A stretch of 64,000 nucleotides of DNA, taken from Hahella sp. CCB-MM4 (GTDB taxonomy: Bacteria > Pseudomonadota > Gammaproteobacteria > Pseudomonadales > Oleiphilaceae). The translations under genes were made by a program, and so were the position numbers. Location: contig NZ_MRYI01000022.1 of assembly GCF_002260525.1 (NCBI RefSeq), positions 1 to 64,000 on the forward strand, read 5' to 3'. Positions 14,756 to 23,910 of the stretch are shown piece by piece. The notes below the pieces were generated by a model. The model was not told the DNA's origin and did no database searches. It worked only from the letters and a program-made list of their open reading frames with translations. Positions within the stretch are counted from its first letter, which is position 1; the number at the start of each line of letters is the position of its first letter.

Positions 14756-15112
14756 TTAGATCTCTCTGAGGTACTTGGTCTGGCAGTACATTAGCCCAGA
14801 TCTGAGCATCTCTTTTAGGAACTCTTTGTCATCGCTTGGAAGCTTCTTTATCTCAGATAACATGACTTTAAATTGGTCGTCTGCATCAATCTCGTTCTCG
14901 GCAAACAACAACTCATCAGCAGTACACCCCAGTGCAATAACCAGTCTCTTGATGGACACAGCTTTAGGATCGCTACCATGCTCAATCTTGGTGATAGCTC
15001 CCTCGGTTAGCCCGGCCTCATCGGCCAGCTTTTTACGTGACCAGCCTTTGGCTGCTCTTATCCGTTGTAAATTCTCTGCAAGCGTCATGTTCTGATCATC
15101 ATCTTTAGTCAT
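14756..15112 (-). CDS. XRE-family repressor of prophage 2
   Basis: Identical in protein sequence to the repressor at 6923, so both prophages should share one immunity. With an RstR-like repressor, a second infection by the same immunity type would normally be blocked, which makes the tandem pair more likely to come from replication of one integrated phage or from recombination. Confidence 0.88.
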   Translation of the reverse strand: MTKDDDQNMTLAENLQRIRAAKGWSRKKLADEAGLTEGAITKIEHGSDPKAVSIKRLVIALGCTADELLFAENEIDADDQFKVMLSEIKKLPSDDKEFLKEMLRSGLMYCQTKYLREI

Positions 15113-15152
15113 GGGAATTACTCACCTCAGTAAATGATAAGGGGTGTTTTTT

Positions 15153-15205
15153 TATACTGCAGTGTTGACATATACTGTAGTAGTAAACAAAAATATACCG
15201 CAGTA
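15153..15205. promoter_or_regulatory. Three operator-like boxes, prophage 2
   Basis: Same TATACYGYAGTA boxes and TTGACA elements as in prophage 1, unchanged in sequence and spacing. Confidence 0.65.
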
Positions 15206-15243
15206 GTGTTGACAGGATTCTGGATAACGCTGCTAAAGGCAAT

Positions 15244-15278
15244 AAAAAAGCCCCTCAGTTCGCACCTGAGAGGCTTTT
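15244..15278. terminator. Attenuator/terminator ahead of rep, prophage 2
   Basis: Same stem-loop as at 7411-7445 (AAAAGCC/GGCTTTT outer stem and CTCAG/CTGAG inner stem). Confidence 0.65.
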
Positions 15279-15346
15279 AGGATGGGTAACAGAGTTCGCA
15301 CCTCTGGCACCCGGTTGTCCGTCGCTAGGAATTGAAGGACCAATAC

Positions 15347-16474
15347 ATGGTAGTCGAAAACCATCCGGCTTGTCAGCCCGCTTGTGGCGAGACATTCATT
15401 GATACTCTGTCGATCACGTTCCCGTTGTCGTACGTGATGGAGTATGCAGAGTTCGGGCGTAACATCACGTTCGAAAACTATCAGGACCGTGATCTGTGGT
15501 TCCTTCGGGCCATGTCGATCATGCTCAAAACCATCTTTGGCAACCTGTTCCACCTGGAAAAGGGCGTTGCCCTGGGCCATCGCCGTAACAACTTCGCCAA
15601 CTCCATCCCCTTTACCAAATCTGCCGGATTCATTGCCTTCGGTGGCAACAATATTGTCCGTGGCCGGGATGGCGAGGAAACCGGGCGCAGGGCAGAGCGG
15701 GCGCAGATCTATCTGACCGGGGAGGGCTGTGCCCTGGTGAACAAGTTCCCTGAAATCTGGGCCAAACTCCGCGAGTTCTGCGAGCAAAGGGAAGGGCGCA
15801 TCACTCGCCTGGACGTGGCCCATGATGACCACAACGGGCGTTACTCCGTGCATGACGTGCGAAAGTGGTATGACGAAAAGTTGTTTAAATCCACTGCCGG
15901 CGGACGCCAGCCAGAAGGCCACTTTATCGATGACTGCGGCACCGACAAGGGTTGCACCCAGTACGTGGGCAATCGCAAATGGGGCGGCAAGTACTTCCGT
16001 TGCTATGAAAAAGGGAAGCAGCTGGGCGAGAAGGCCTCTCAATGGGTGCGTTATGAAGTGGAGTTCAGAAACCGGGATCGCGAACTCCCGTTCGAGATGC
16101 TGACCAACCCGAAACCCTTCTTAGCCGGGGCCTATCAGTGCCTTGCTTTTATCAGCGATGTGCGGGAGGTGGTGAAGACCATCTCAAAAAAGCAACGGAT
16201 TATCTATCGACAGGCGGTAGATCACGCGAAAACCGCTGTCGGCAAGCTGCTTAGATACATGACGGAAAAAATGGGGTTAGCCCCTGAGCAGATTTATAGC
16301 GACCTGGTCCGGATGGAAGGCGAGGGCGATAAGCGTTACCCGTCCCGGCTTCAGCACTTCGCTGATCATGAGGAAGCGTCGGAGCCGTTCATTAAACCGA
16401 TCGAGCAATCCCACCCGTGGTTGTTCGATCCGAACTACCAACCCAATCCCGCACAGCGGGCAATACCGAGGTAA
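15347..16474 (+). CDS. Replication initiation protein (RstA/Rep_trans type), prophage 2
   Basis: Identical to the protein at 7514, with the same GAAGGA-supported ATG. Two rep copies in tandem allow rolling-circle replication from one origin to the next, which is how CTXphi arrays release phage genomes without excision. Confidence 0.88.
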   Translation: MVVENHPACQPACGETFIDTLSITFPLSYVMEYAEFGRNITFENYQDRDLWFLRAMSIMLKTIFGNLFHLEKGVALGHRRNNFANSIPFTKSAGFIAFGGNNIVRGRDGEETGRRAERAQIYLTGEGCALVNKFPEIWAKLREFCEQREGRITRLDVAHDDHNGRYSVHDVRKWYDEKLFKSTAGGRQPEGHFIDDCGTDKGCTQYVGNRKWGGKYFRCYEKGKQLGEKASQWVRYEVEFRNRDRELPFEMLTNPKPFLAGAYQCLAFISDVREVVKTISKKQRIIYRQAVDHAKTAVGKLLRYMTEKMGLAPEQIYSDLVRMEGEGDKRYPSRLQHFADHEEASEPFIKPIEQSHPWLFDPNYQPNPAQRAIPR

Positions 16475-16480
16475 ACAACC

Positions 16481-16822
16481 ATGAGTCAATTAGGACTGAT
16501 GTTAAGAGGCCGTGTCGCTGGGACGCGGGAACAAAGAGGAACCAGTGGCGGCGGCAAGCCATACCACCGGATCGAGCTGGGCATTATTGAAGATGTAACC
16601 GATGGCTATGGCCGCATCAAAGAGGTCGTCCATGATCTGCGATTGCCTAAGGCTCTGGCCAACGATCCTGCCTTTATGCGGTCGGTCAGCGATCACCAGG
16701 ATCAGATCGTGGAAGTGAAAGTCTGGGCGGAAGCCTGGGCCGGAAATAACGGGGCGCGGATCACCTATCACGTGCATCCGGAGGCCAAGTTGAATCCGAT
16801 TGGCAAGCTGAAGGCGGCCTGA
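16481..16822 (+). CDS. Phage ssDNA-binding protein, prophage 2
   Basis: Identical to the product at 8648; same position directly after rep. Confidence 0.65.
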   Translation: MSQLGLMLRGRVAGTREQRGTSGGGKPYHRIELGIIEDVTDGYGRIKEVVHDLRLPKALANDPAFMRSVSDHQDQIVEVKVWAEAWAGNNGARITYHVHPEAKLNPIGKLKAA

Positions 16823-16823
16823 A

Positions 16824-17054
16824 ATGAATCAATACGCTCTGGTGTGTACTGAGCTGGATACAGGCGGCGCCTGTATCTCGCAGCAGTGGCAGCAGGTGTA
16901 CCTGATACCAGCCGAGTCTGGCACAGCGGCAGAGCTGTTCCTGACGGGCGGATTCTCAGCGGAAGCCATGGGAATCGGGTTCGGCGGCGCAATGACGTTG
17001 TTCGTCGCGGGCCTTGGTATTGGCTTCGCATTGAAAGCACTTAGGAGAATATAA
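16824..17054 (+). CDS. Probable minor coat protein, prophage 2
   Basis: Identical to the 76-aa single-span protein at 8991. Confidence 0.6.
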   Translation: MNQYALVCTELDTGGACISQQWQQVYLIPAESGTAAELFLTGGFSAEAMGIGFGGAMTLFVAGLGIGFALKALRRI

Positions 17055-17056
17055 GT

Positions 17057-17293
17057 ATGTTGAAAGTAAAGGAAAAGTTGAATAACACCTACCTGAAAAC
17101 AGGTATTGCTGTAGCAGGCTTCGCGGCGAATGCGCCAGTGTTCGCGGCAGATGGCCAGCTGGATACCACCTCAGTGCAGGCGGGTATCGATGCAGCCAAG
17201 GCAACCGGGCTCTCGGTCGGCGCCATGGTCGTGGCGGCGGTGGCTTCCATGGTGGTCGTTGGCATCGTGATTGGATTGGTTAAGAAAATTTGA
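17057..17293 (+). CDS. Major coat protein (gpVIII-like), prophage 2
   Basis: Identical to the precursor at 9224, with the signal peptide ending at APVFA, one membrane helix and the KKI end. Confidence 0.9.
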   Translation: MLKVKEKLNNTYLKTGIAVAGFAANAPVFAADGQLDTTSVQAGIDAAKATGLSVGAMVVAAVASMVVVGIVIGLVKKI

Positions 17294-17301
17294 TCTGGTC
17301 A

Positions 17302-17364
17302 ATGCTCTACGGCGGACTCCTGGCTTATTGCTTCCTGGTGGGCATTAAGCTTGGCAACACCTAG
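17302..17364 (+). CDS. 20-aa hydrophobic peptide, prophage 2
   Basis: Identical to the small frame at 9469. Because the whole core is duplicated, its conservation gives no independent support. Confidence 0.35.
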   Translation: MLYGGLLAYCFLVGIKLGNT

Positions 17365-17383
17365 GGGTCTTCGGACCCCTTTT
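17363..17383 (+). terminator. Terminator after major coat gene, prophage 2
   Basis: Same AGGGGTC-TTCG-GACCCCT stem as at 9530. Confidence 0.85.
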
Positions 17384-17397
17384 TTATGGAGAGAATC

Positions 17398-18540
17398 ATG
17401 CAAAGGCTGATGATTGGCGTGTTCTTGTTGCTGATATCGGCGGGGACATTGGCTGATTGGGAAAGTGCTGGCGGATCGAATGGGCAAGCGAGGTGTCAGA
17501 AGGCTTATTCCACTTATACCGGTGCGGGCTGGAAGGTAAAGATGAATTATAACGATGCAAATCAGAATTGTTTATTTTATCTCTGGAAACCGATGGAAAG
17601 TGATCCGTGTGAGTCGCCAGAAACCTGGGATAACACGACTCAGCAATGTAAAGGACCCGATCCGGACCCTGACCCCGATCCGGATCCGGATCCGGATCCA
17701 GATGATGACGATGACGATGATTGCCAAGATAAGGCGGGTCAGCATGCGGGCTATATCTATGAAGAAAAAAGCAGCATTAGTAAGGGCGGTTGTCAGGCTT
17801 CCTGTGCTTCAACCGGTCAAGTGATCGAATATCAGGACGGCACCACGAAGCCCATCTATCAGTGTATTTATACCGGAGAGGAAGCCGGAAATGATGACGG
17901 CACCGACAATGATAATCCTGACGGGGGTGATGGAGGTGACGGCGGTAGCGGTGGTGGCGATGGAGGCGGAGATGGGGGAGGTGATGGAGGTGGCGATGAT
18001 ACTGGATCTGGTGGCGGTGATGGAGGTGGAGATGGTGACGACTCTGGTTCAGGGGATGGTGATGATACTGGTTCTGGCGGTGATGATACCGGCTCGGGGG
18101 GTGGTTCTGGTGGCACTGGCGCGGACCTCTGTCAGGGCAATGATCTGTGTGATGATATCGCCCACATTAAGGCAACTAACGAGTTGATCGCCGATAACAC
18201 AGCCAGGATTCATGATGATCTAGGAGAAATCGGTGAACTCCTGGAGCTGAAAAACGATCATCAGGACAAAGAGCCGGGCAGCTTCAATAGTGATGGAGAG
18301 CAACGTATTGCGGAGGCGGAAGCCAAATTGCAGGGCGTGATTAATGGCATTAAATCAGAGTTCAGCAGCCTGTTTAATCTGTCGTTAAGCTCCGGGTCGA
18401 TGGCGTGCAGCTTCACCATGGACTTTTACGGCGAGACGCTGAGCTTCTGCCCAAATCAATACCAGGAACAACTGGCGATCATCGGGCCGGTCGTGATGCT
18501 GATTGGCGGGTTGGTCTCATTAAATATACTGTTTAGGTGA
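17398..18540 (+). CDS. Adsorption/minor coat protein (gpIII-like), prophage 2
   Basis: Identical to the 380-aa protein at 9565, including the PD repeat and the Gly/Asp linker. Exact conservation of such repeat-rich DNA between copies points to very recent duplication or to collapsed assembly. Confidence 0.82.
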   Translation: MQRLMIGVFLLLISAGTLADWESAGGSNGQARCQKAYSTYTGAGWKVKMNYNDANQNCLFYLWKPMESDPCESPETWDNTTQQCKGPDPDPDPDPDPDPDPDDDDDDDCQDKAGQHAGYIYEEKSSISKGGCQASCASTGQVIEYQDGTTKPIYQCIYTGEEAGNDDGTDNDNPDGGDGGDGGSGGGDGGGDGGGDGGGDDTGSGGGDGGGDGDDSGSGDGDDTGSGGDDTGSGGGSGGTGADLCQGNDLCDDIAHIKATNELIADNTARIHDDLGEIGELLELKNDHQDKEPGSFNSDGEQRIAEAEAKLQGVINGIKSEFSSLFNLSLSSGSMACSFTMDFYGETLSFCPNQYQEQLAIIGPVVMLIGGLVSLNILFR

Positions 18541-18544
18541 TGCA

Positions 18545-18874
18545 ATGGACGCGATCTTCGAGTTTTTTAACACCATTACGGATTGGCTGACCACGGATCA
18601 ATACAGCTTCTGGGAAGAGCTGGTGGCTTACGTGTTGGTCCAGGTCACGATCTGGAAAATTGAATTTATGATCTGGTCCATGCAGTTCTCCTGGGGTGTG
18701 GCTCATGCGATCCTGGATCAGCTTAATATCTCCGCCCAGATTAATCAGTTATGGGGTAACGCTGACGCCACGGTGGCCGGTTGGCTGACGTTCCTCCGGG
18801 TGCCGGACGCCATGAACATGGTTCTGAGCGCAGGCGTGACCAAGTTCGTGATGCGTATGGTGGGCTTTGCATGA
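18545..18874 (+). CDS. gpVI-like minor coat protein (DUF2523 type), prophage 2
   Basis: Identical to the protein at 10712 and overlapping zot by ATGA. Confidence 0.75.
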   Translation: MDAIFEFFNTITDWLTTDQYSFWEELVAYVLVQVTIWKIEFMIWSMQFSWGVAHAILDQLNISAQINQLWGNADATVAGWLTFLRVPDAMNMVLSAGVTKFVMRMVGFA

Positions 18875-20079
18875 GTATCGTGATTCGTCACGGCTCTAAT
18901 GGAGCCTTTAAAACGGCTAACTCGGTAGGCGAATACCTGATCCCGGCGATCCAGCAAGGCCGCATTGTGGTCACCAATATCCGGGGCGTCTCCCGGCAAC
19001 GCTGCTATGAAAAGTTCCCCGATCTGCCGGAATCCATGGACATCATCTATGTAGATACGCAGACCACGGAAGGCCGCCTCCATATGGCTAAGTGGTTCCA
19101 CTGGGCGCCGCCCGGCGCGCTGTTGATCTTCGATGAGGCCAGCTCGGTGTTCCCGAAATCCTGGCGGCAGTCTGACCTGGACAAGCTTAATTATCCTGGC
19201 GGCACCGATAAAGCCAAGGAAGATGATCGGCCGGAAAACTGGCTGCAGGCGTTCGAAATGCACCGTCACTGGAACTGGGACATCGTACTAACCACGCCCA
19301 ACATTAAGAACATCCGCGACGACATCCGCAACACCACAGAAATGGCGTACCGCCAGCGGAACCTGGGCAGCCTGTCGGAAAAGCTGGGCCGCTTCAAGGA
19401 AGTTCAGCACGATGCCGCGAAAAACGGCTTCAGTGCTTCTGATGCTATCTCAATGACTGTTAAAAAGGTGAATAAGGATGCCTTCGATCTCTACGACTCA
19501 ACCACCACGGGCATCGTCAAAGGCAGCCAAGCCGGCCAGAGCCTACTTAAAAATCCTAAGGTTCTCCTGTTACTCGGCGTGCTTATGGCTTGCCTCGGCA
19601 CTGTCGTATATCTGGGTGCCCCTGGCTTTACTGGTGAGCCAGATACGACAACGAACACCTCAAAATCGGCTGAAACCACTGGTCAGGTGGTTACTGCGAC
19701 ACATGTTCCAGGGCCTGAAATGGTTCCTCGGGTTCATCCTGGTAAGGTTGTTGGCGTTCCTCATGATCGTTTACCTAATGGCCTCCCTGTGGCGGGCGTT
19801 CCTGTAGTGGATCAGTTCTTGGATTATCTGTTGGGGAACCCGGGAACGAACAACGGTCTGGTTCAAATCGAGGCGACCAAGGGTGATGACACTATCTTCC
19901 TGGATCGTCGGCTGTTGTTCGAAATGGGTTATGTTTATTATGCCGTGAATGATTGCATCGGTCGGCTGGTCTGGGAGAACCAGGCGCGCTTGGTGATGTG
20001 CTCATCACGCGATGAGTTCCGCCAGGAACAGGACGGGAAATCTGAGGCCGATTGGAAATCGGTCCAGAGTTCCACTTAA
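18871..20079 (+). CDS. zot: Zot/gpI phage assembly ATPase, intact copy (prophage 2)
   Basis: The 402-aa protein starts at ATG 18871 overlapping the previous stop; a longer upstream frame is only run-through. Walker A GSNGAFKT is at residues 8-15, a Walker-B-like LLIFDEAS near residue 84, one membrane helix near 232-250, and a periplasmic C-terminal domain (residues about 290-402) rich in charged residues. In filamentous phages this inner-membrane ATPase extrudes the particle and its periplasmic part contacts the outer-membrane secretin. The toxin name is historical; a phage assembly role is the safe reading. Confidence 0.88.
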   Translation: MSIVIRHGSNGAFKTANSVGEYLIPAIQQGRIVVTNIRGVSRQRCYEKFPDLPESMDIIYVDTQTTEGRLHMAKWFHWAPPGALLIFDEASSVFPKSWRQSDLDKLNYPGGTDKAKEDDRPENWLQAFEMHRHWNWDIVLTTPNIKNIRDDIRNTTEMAYRQRNLGSLSEKLGRFKEVQHDAAKNGFSASDAISMTVKKVNKDAFDLYDSTTTGIVKGSQAGQSLLKNPKVLLLLGVLMACLGTVVYLGAPGFTGEPDTTTNTSKSAETTGQVVTATHVPGPEMVPRVHPGKVVGVPHDRLPNGLPVAGVPVVDQFLDYLLGNPGTNNGLVQIEATKGDDTIFLDRRLLFEMGYVYYAVNDCIGRLVWENQARLVMCSSRDEFRQEQDGKSEADWKSVQSST

Positions 20080-20172
20080 GAGACGGAGCGCTGACAAGGA
20101 GCGCGGCGAGTAATCGCAGCAAGCGACGTTCGGCGAGCCGGAACGGATACTGAAGTTGAAAAAGGAAAGCAG

Positions 20173-20337
20173 ATGGATCGGGAAGATTGGTTGATCGGGT
20201 TGTTCGTTATGGTCGTGTTCAATGGTGGGACGTGGTTGTTAACGCAAGATCCGTATATGACAGGGTTGACGTTGTTGAGTAGCTTCCTGGGCGCAATCCT
20301 GATCTGGGGATTGTTTAGCAGCAATCCAAGTCAGTAG
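20173..20337 (+). CDS. 54-aa small membrane protein downstream of zot, prophage 2
   Basis: Identical to the two-span protein at 12340. Confidence 0.55.
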   Translation: MDREDWLIGLFVMVVFNGGTWLLTQDPYMTGLTLLSSFLGAILIWGLFSSNPSQ

Positions 20338-20371
20338 TGAACCGGTCAGAATCCACGTAGGCACATCCATA

Positions 20372-20399
20372 ACTTCGCATAATATATATTATGTTAAAT
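20372..20399 (+). other. dif: Complete dif site (XerCD recombination site)
   Basis: XerC arm ACTTCGCATAA (20372-20382), 6-bp centre TATATA (20383-20388) and XerD arm TTATGTTAAAT (20389-20399). The XerD arm equals that of the E. coli dif. It lies exactly at the right end of the prophage array and is the only complete site in the window, as expected after XerC-mediated phage insertions that restore dif on one side. It should still resolve chromosome dimers. Confidence 0.9.
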
Positions 20400-20535
20400 A
20401 CACTGCAAACCAGAAACCTCAACTGTATATCGTTTTATGTCTCAACTAAGGTCTTGATTAGATAGATTAGCCTGAGCTGGCTACTACTTCTCTAAGGTTT
20501 AAGATCAGTTAGTCGGACCAGCTCTGAAGAATTTT

Positions 20536-21402
20536 CTATTTCAGTGTTATATCATGGTCATCATAAATCGTGGGGATTGGCTGGCGTTTGTGTTGTGTCG
20601 ACAGGTATATACTTACCAGCCTCTTTGCGATGTCCCGGTTTGTATCTTTACCTTCCAGGAAGTCATCAATTTCATCATAAGACAACTTTAAAGCATCTTC
20701 GTCAGCTTTTTGAGGAGACAACTCTTCCAGGTCGGCAGTCGGAGTTTTACCAACTAATATTTCAGGAGCGCCCAAATAGCCGGCTAGCAGTCTTACCTGC
20801 CGCTTACTCAATCCAAAAAGTGGCGCAAGGTCGCACGCACCGTCGCCATACTTGGTATAGAAACCAGTGATATTTTCAGCTGAATGGTCGGTACCTAATA
20901 CCAAGCCACCCACAATGCCAGCAATTTCATATTGAGCAACCATCCGCATTCGCGCCTTCACATTGCCTTTTACGAAATCGACTTTGTTTGGATCGGGCGC
21001 ATCCCCTCCTATACTGTCCATAGCTAGCATAACATTGGAGTGCAAGCCATCCACGCCGTCTTTGATATTTACCGATACCGAGCGACTTGGCTTAATAAAG
21101 GATAATGCGAGTTGTGCTTCATCTTCATCCTTTTGGCTATCATATGGTAGACGAACAGCTATGAATTTGTAGTCATTCGATTTTGTTTCGTCATTAAGCT
21201 GTTCGACTGCCAGTTGAGCTAAACGCCCACAGGTAGTGGAATCAATGCCTCCGCTGATGCCCAGTACCAAACATTTGGCGTTCGCGTTTAGCAGCTTGCT
21301 TTTAACGAATTGAACTCTACGATTTACTTCAAATTCCGGCTCAATTGTTGGCAGGACACGCATTTCCTCTCGAATAACAGCTTCCAAAATTTTACTCCTC
21401 AT
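20536..21402 (-). CDS. nadE: NH3-dependent NAD+ synthetase
   Basis: The 288-aa protein contains the P-loop-like pyrophosphatase motif [11 protein letters not shown] (about residues 47-57) and the NadE-typical segments [35 protein letters not shown] and [11 protein letters not shown], with a C-terminal RQPIPTI. It amidates deamido-NAD to NAD with ammonia; there is no glutaminase domain. The start is ambiguous: ATG 21402 has no ribosome site, while a TTG six codons in (after AGGAG with 7 nt spacing) is well placed. It is probably housekeeping and not part of the biosynthetic operon, from which it is separated by 178 bases. Confidence 0.93.
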   Translation of the reverse strand: MRSKILEAVIREEMRVLPTIEPEFEVNRRVQFVKSKLLNANAKCLVLGISGGIDSTTCGRLAQLAVEQLNDETKSNDYKFIAVRLPYDSQKDEDEAQLALSFIKPSRSVSVNIKDGVDGLHSNVMLAMDSIGGDAPDPNKVDFVKGNVKARMRMVAQYEIAGIVGGLVLGTDHSAENITGFYTKYGDGACDLAPLFGLSKRQVRLLAGYLGAPEILVGKTPTADLEELSPQKADEDALKLSYDEIDDFLEGKDTNRDIAKRLVSIYLSTQHKRQPIPTIYDDHDITLK

Positions 21403-21580
21403 GTATTTTTTGTGGTTGTGCTAATCACAAAAAGAGACTCATTAGTTGTTCTGAAAAATGACGTCAAGAACATTTCCCATGCTCATACCTCACAAGCTCA
21501 AGTGCTAAAATGTCGTAATGCCTGATTTTTGGGGTAGTTATTCCACCCTCTTCTCTTCTTGTCATATATATCGCTTAATA

Positions 21581-23890
21581 TTAACGAGCCATCAATATTA
21601 ATTCATGTGTCTTAAGTCCAGGCTGTAGCAATTGGGCTTTTCCTTCTACCCAATCCTCAAACCCATTCAGCCACCAATGGCTTAGAGGATGGCCGCTTTG
21701 GCCTGCAGGTAGGCTCAACAACGCGTTTTCCCCTTCACTTGGAGAAATGGCGAAACTTTCAGAAGCTCCAAAACGGGCTAGGTTAACATGGATCACATTG
21801 TTGTCTCCCGACAAGGGGCTGCTCGGAACCTTGAGCCAGTTGCCTACGACAGGTAAGGCATTGGCAAGTGGGTGTCCATAGTGGCTTTTGTTTATATCAC
21901 CCCAGACCATCGAACCATTTCCGATCTCTTGCCATGAGCGCTTCAGGGTATCCAACGTGAATAAATGCCAATTTTCATAGCTTCCTGGCACCCACTTATT
22001 ATTGAACATAAGCGCTTGTACTGTTGCATCCCAGCGGGGGTTCGCACGCCGATAGATGGCACCAGGCCATTGCTGACTTAGTTGTTCATCAATGCCACTA
22101 AACAGCTTTTCATACACATTTTTTCGCCATGTTGATAACAACGCATAAGCCACAGAGTCTTTATCTGCCTTCCCGTCCCATTCTTCAAGAAGTGTCTGCA
22201 GGTGTTCGATATCTAACTCACTATGAGTCTTTGTGTGTTCCAAACTGCGCATCAGCCATACTTTCCATGACTGCGCAAGCATGGCTGTATTATCAAGCTG
22301 TACCTGATACAGCGTGTCCGATGAGACATCTGTAAGTTGCTCGAGTTTAGAGGTGATCGCAGTAGCTCTGACCCCCATGTCTGCACCGCCGTCACCTAGA
22401 TACTGCCCTTCCTGTTCAAACAACATCCGATTGTTAGCGGAAACAATCATTCCGCTAACAGGGTTGATTTGCGCCGGGTATTTTTCTTGAGCTAGCGGCG
22501 TGCTATTCCATCCGATATTTTGTTCAGTATCTATTGGAAAGGAGTCTTGTATACCTTTCAAAGTTCTATCCGGTAGCAGGCCTGCCAGCGTCCAGGCAAT
22601 GTTGCCCTGACTGTCAGCCACCAATATATTTTGAGCGGGGATTCCAGAGTGATTGGCTGTCGCTACAACATCATAAACGCTAAGGGCTTTATCCAGGTCC
22701 AAAAAATTCAAATTAAGAGAATCTGGAAGCTGAATGGCCCACCTCATGGCCATGTCACCCAATGGCGTGTAAACAGCTGGGCCCCATTCGCTCTCTCTCA
22801 CGGTCAGTTCTTCTGGCTTACCGTGGTTTACGAACAAGGTTTCGTTGTGTTCTTTAAATGAGTTCTGGGATGAGGGTAGTTTTATCCAATCAAAGGTATC
22901 AACATAGCTGTTGGTTAATCCCCAGGCAACGTGGCCATTATATCCGCTGACCATAAAAGGTACGCCAGGTAAGGTAACTCCTGTTAATTGTCGTTGTTCA
23001 TTCTGTTCGCCGTACTCAAGCTTGGCCTTATACCAAATGCCAGGAAGAGATAAACCAAGGTGCATATCATTGGCGAGATAAGCTTTACCATCCCTCTGGA
23101 TTAGCCATCCATTGCTCCCTTTCATGCCTTCGTCCATACCTGAAGCCGTTGCATGACTCCCCTGCTCTGATTGCGCCCACCATTCTGGTGCGGTTTCGGG
23201 GACGGAGGGTGGCACTGGTGTATAGCCGCTTAGTGGTTTATCCCAATCACTGGCGGTGGGAAACAGAAATTGTGTTTGTTCTGGATTACTATTTTCTTTA
23301 ATCCACCCTCGCATGTATTCCCTTCCTGCCTGATGCCCTTGCAAATCGAAATACATGGCGGCAATCACCAACAGAGAGTCTTCCGTTTTCCATTTTTGCG
23401 GCTCTGTTCTTAAGATCCAATATTCAAATGGTCGGCTCTGTAGGCCTTCCAATCCGGCATTGACTCCAGAAGTGTATGAACTCATTAACTCTCGTTGTGT
23501 TGGAGGCAATTTATCAAGCTGACGCTTTGCTTGCTGTCTCAAAAGCCATAGACGTCTTTGGCGATCAATTTTCAATCCACTCTTGCCAATCAATTCCGAG
23601 AGCTCGCCGCTCGCGCTACGACGGAGTAAATCCATCTGAAAAAATCGTTCCTGACTATGAAGAAAGCCAAGCGCATAAAAGGCTGATGCTCTATCGGAAG
23701 ACTGAATATCAGGAACCCCATTGTCGTCCCGATAGATTTTCACGTCATGGTTTAAATCCTCGACTTGAACACTGCCATCCAGCTTAGGCAAACTAAGTTT
23801 CAATGCCCCCCATCCTGTTGCCAGTATCAATAGCACTAATAAAACCGAAATACCCAGCAGTGGCTTTATAATCCTAGCGATCAACTTCAT
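21581..23890 (-). CDS. Penicillin-amidase-family acylase (Ntn hydrolase), membrane-anchored; possible prodrug-maturing enzyme
   Basis: About 769 aa from ATG 23890; a GTG at 23911 is also open, but AAAGGAAGG stands just before this ATG. Residues 5-30 form a signal anchor (KPLLGISVLLVLLILATGWG), placing the enzyme in the periplasm. The autoprocessing site is GSNGWLI with the nucleophile Ser near residue 259, which becomes the N-terminus of the beta subunit; the alpha chain motif GFLHSQERFFQMDLLRR is present. The family cuts amide bonds of acyl side chains (penicillin acylase, PvdQ/AHL acylases). As the last gene of an operon that starts its peptide with a fatty-acyl ligase, removal of an N-acyl cap after export is the likely job. 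AHL degradation is an alternative. Confidence 0.85.
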   Translation of the reverse strand: MKLIARIIKPLLGISVLLVLLILATGWGALKLSLPKLDGSVQVEDLNHDVKIYRDDNGVPDIQSSDRASAFYALGFLHSQERFFQMDLLRRSASGELSELIGKSGLKIDRQRRLWLLRQQAKRQLDKLPPTQRELMSSYTSGVNAGLEGLQSRPFEYWILRTEPQKWKTEDSLLVIAAMYFDLQGHQAGREYMRGWIKENSNPEQTQFLFPTASDWDKPLSGYTPVPPSVPETAPEWWAQSEQGSHATASGMDEGMKGSNGWLIQRDGKAYLANDMHLGLSLPGIWYKAKLEYGEQNEQRQLTGVTLPGVPFMVSGYNGHVAWGLTNSYVDTFDWIKLPSSQNSFKEHNETLFVNHGKPEELTVRESEWGPAVYTPLGDMAMRWAIQLPDSLNLNFLDLDKALSVYDVVATANHSGIPAQNILVADSQGNIAWTLAGLLPDRTLKGIQDSFPIDTEQNIGWNSTPLAQEKYPAQINPVSGMIVSANNRMLFEQEGQYLGDGGADMGVRATAITSKLEQLTDVSSDTLYQVQLDNTAMLAQSWKVWLMRSLEHTKTHSELDIEHLQTLLEEWDGKADKDSVAYALLSTWRKNVYEKLFSGIDEQLSQQWPGAIYRRANPRWDATVQALMFNNKWVPGSYENWHLFTLDTLKRSWQEIGNGSMVWGDINKSHYGHPLANALPVVGNWLKVPSSPLSGDNNVIHVNLARFGASESFAISPSEGENALLSLPAGQSGHPLSHWWLNGFEDWVEGKAQLLQPGLKTHELILMAR

Positions 23891-23910
23891 CCTTCCTTTG
23901 TATATGCCCA

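Larger units (their letters stand above)
12550..20382 (+). mobile_element. Filamentous prophage 2 (inovirus), 7.8 kb
   Basis: Bounded by the XerC half-site at 12539 and the complete dif at 20372. It has a 1.9-kb AT-richer left arm with three accessory genes not found in prophage 1, then a core (14424-20371) that repeats prophage 1. All core genes, including zot, are intact, so this copy looks functional and could supply assembly proteins to its neighbour and to the mini-element. Being next to the restored dif, it is probably the most recent insertion by the CTXphi model. Confidence 0.85.

Noticed and set aside
18871-20079. Zot as an enterotoxin
   Set aside because: In this setting it is the conserved phage assembly ATPase; toxin activity cannot be claimed from sequence.
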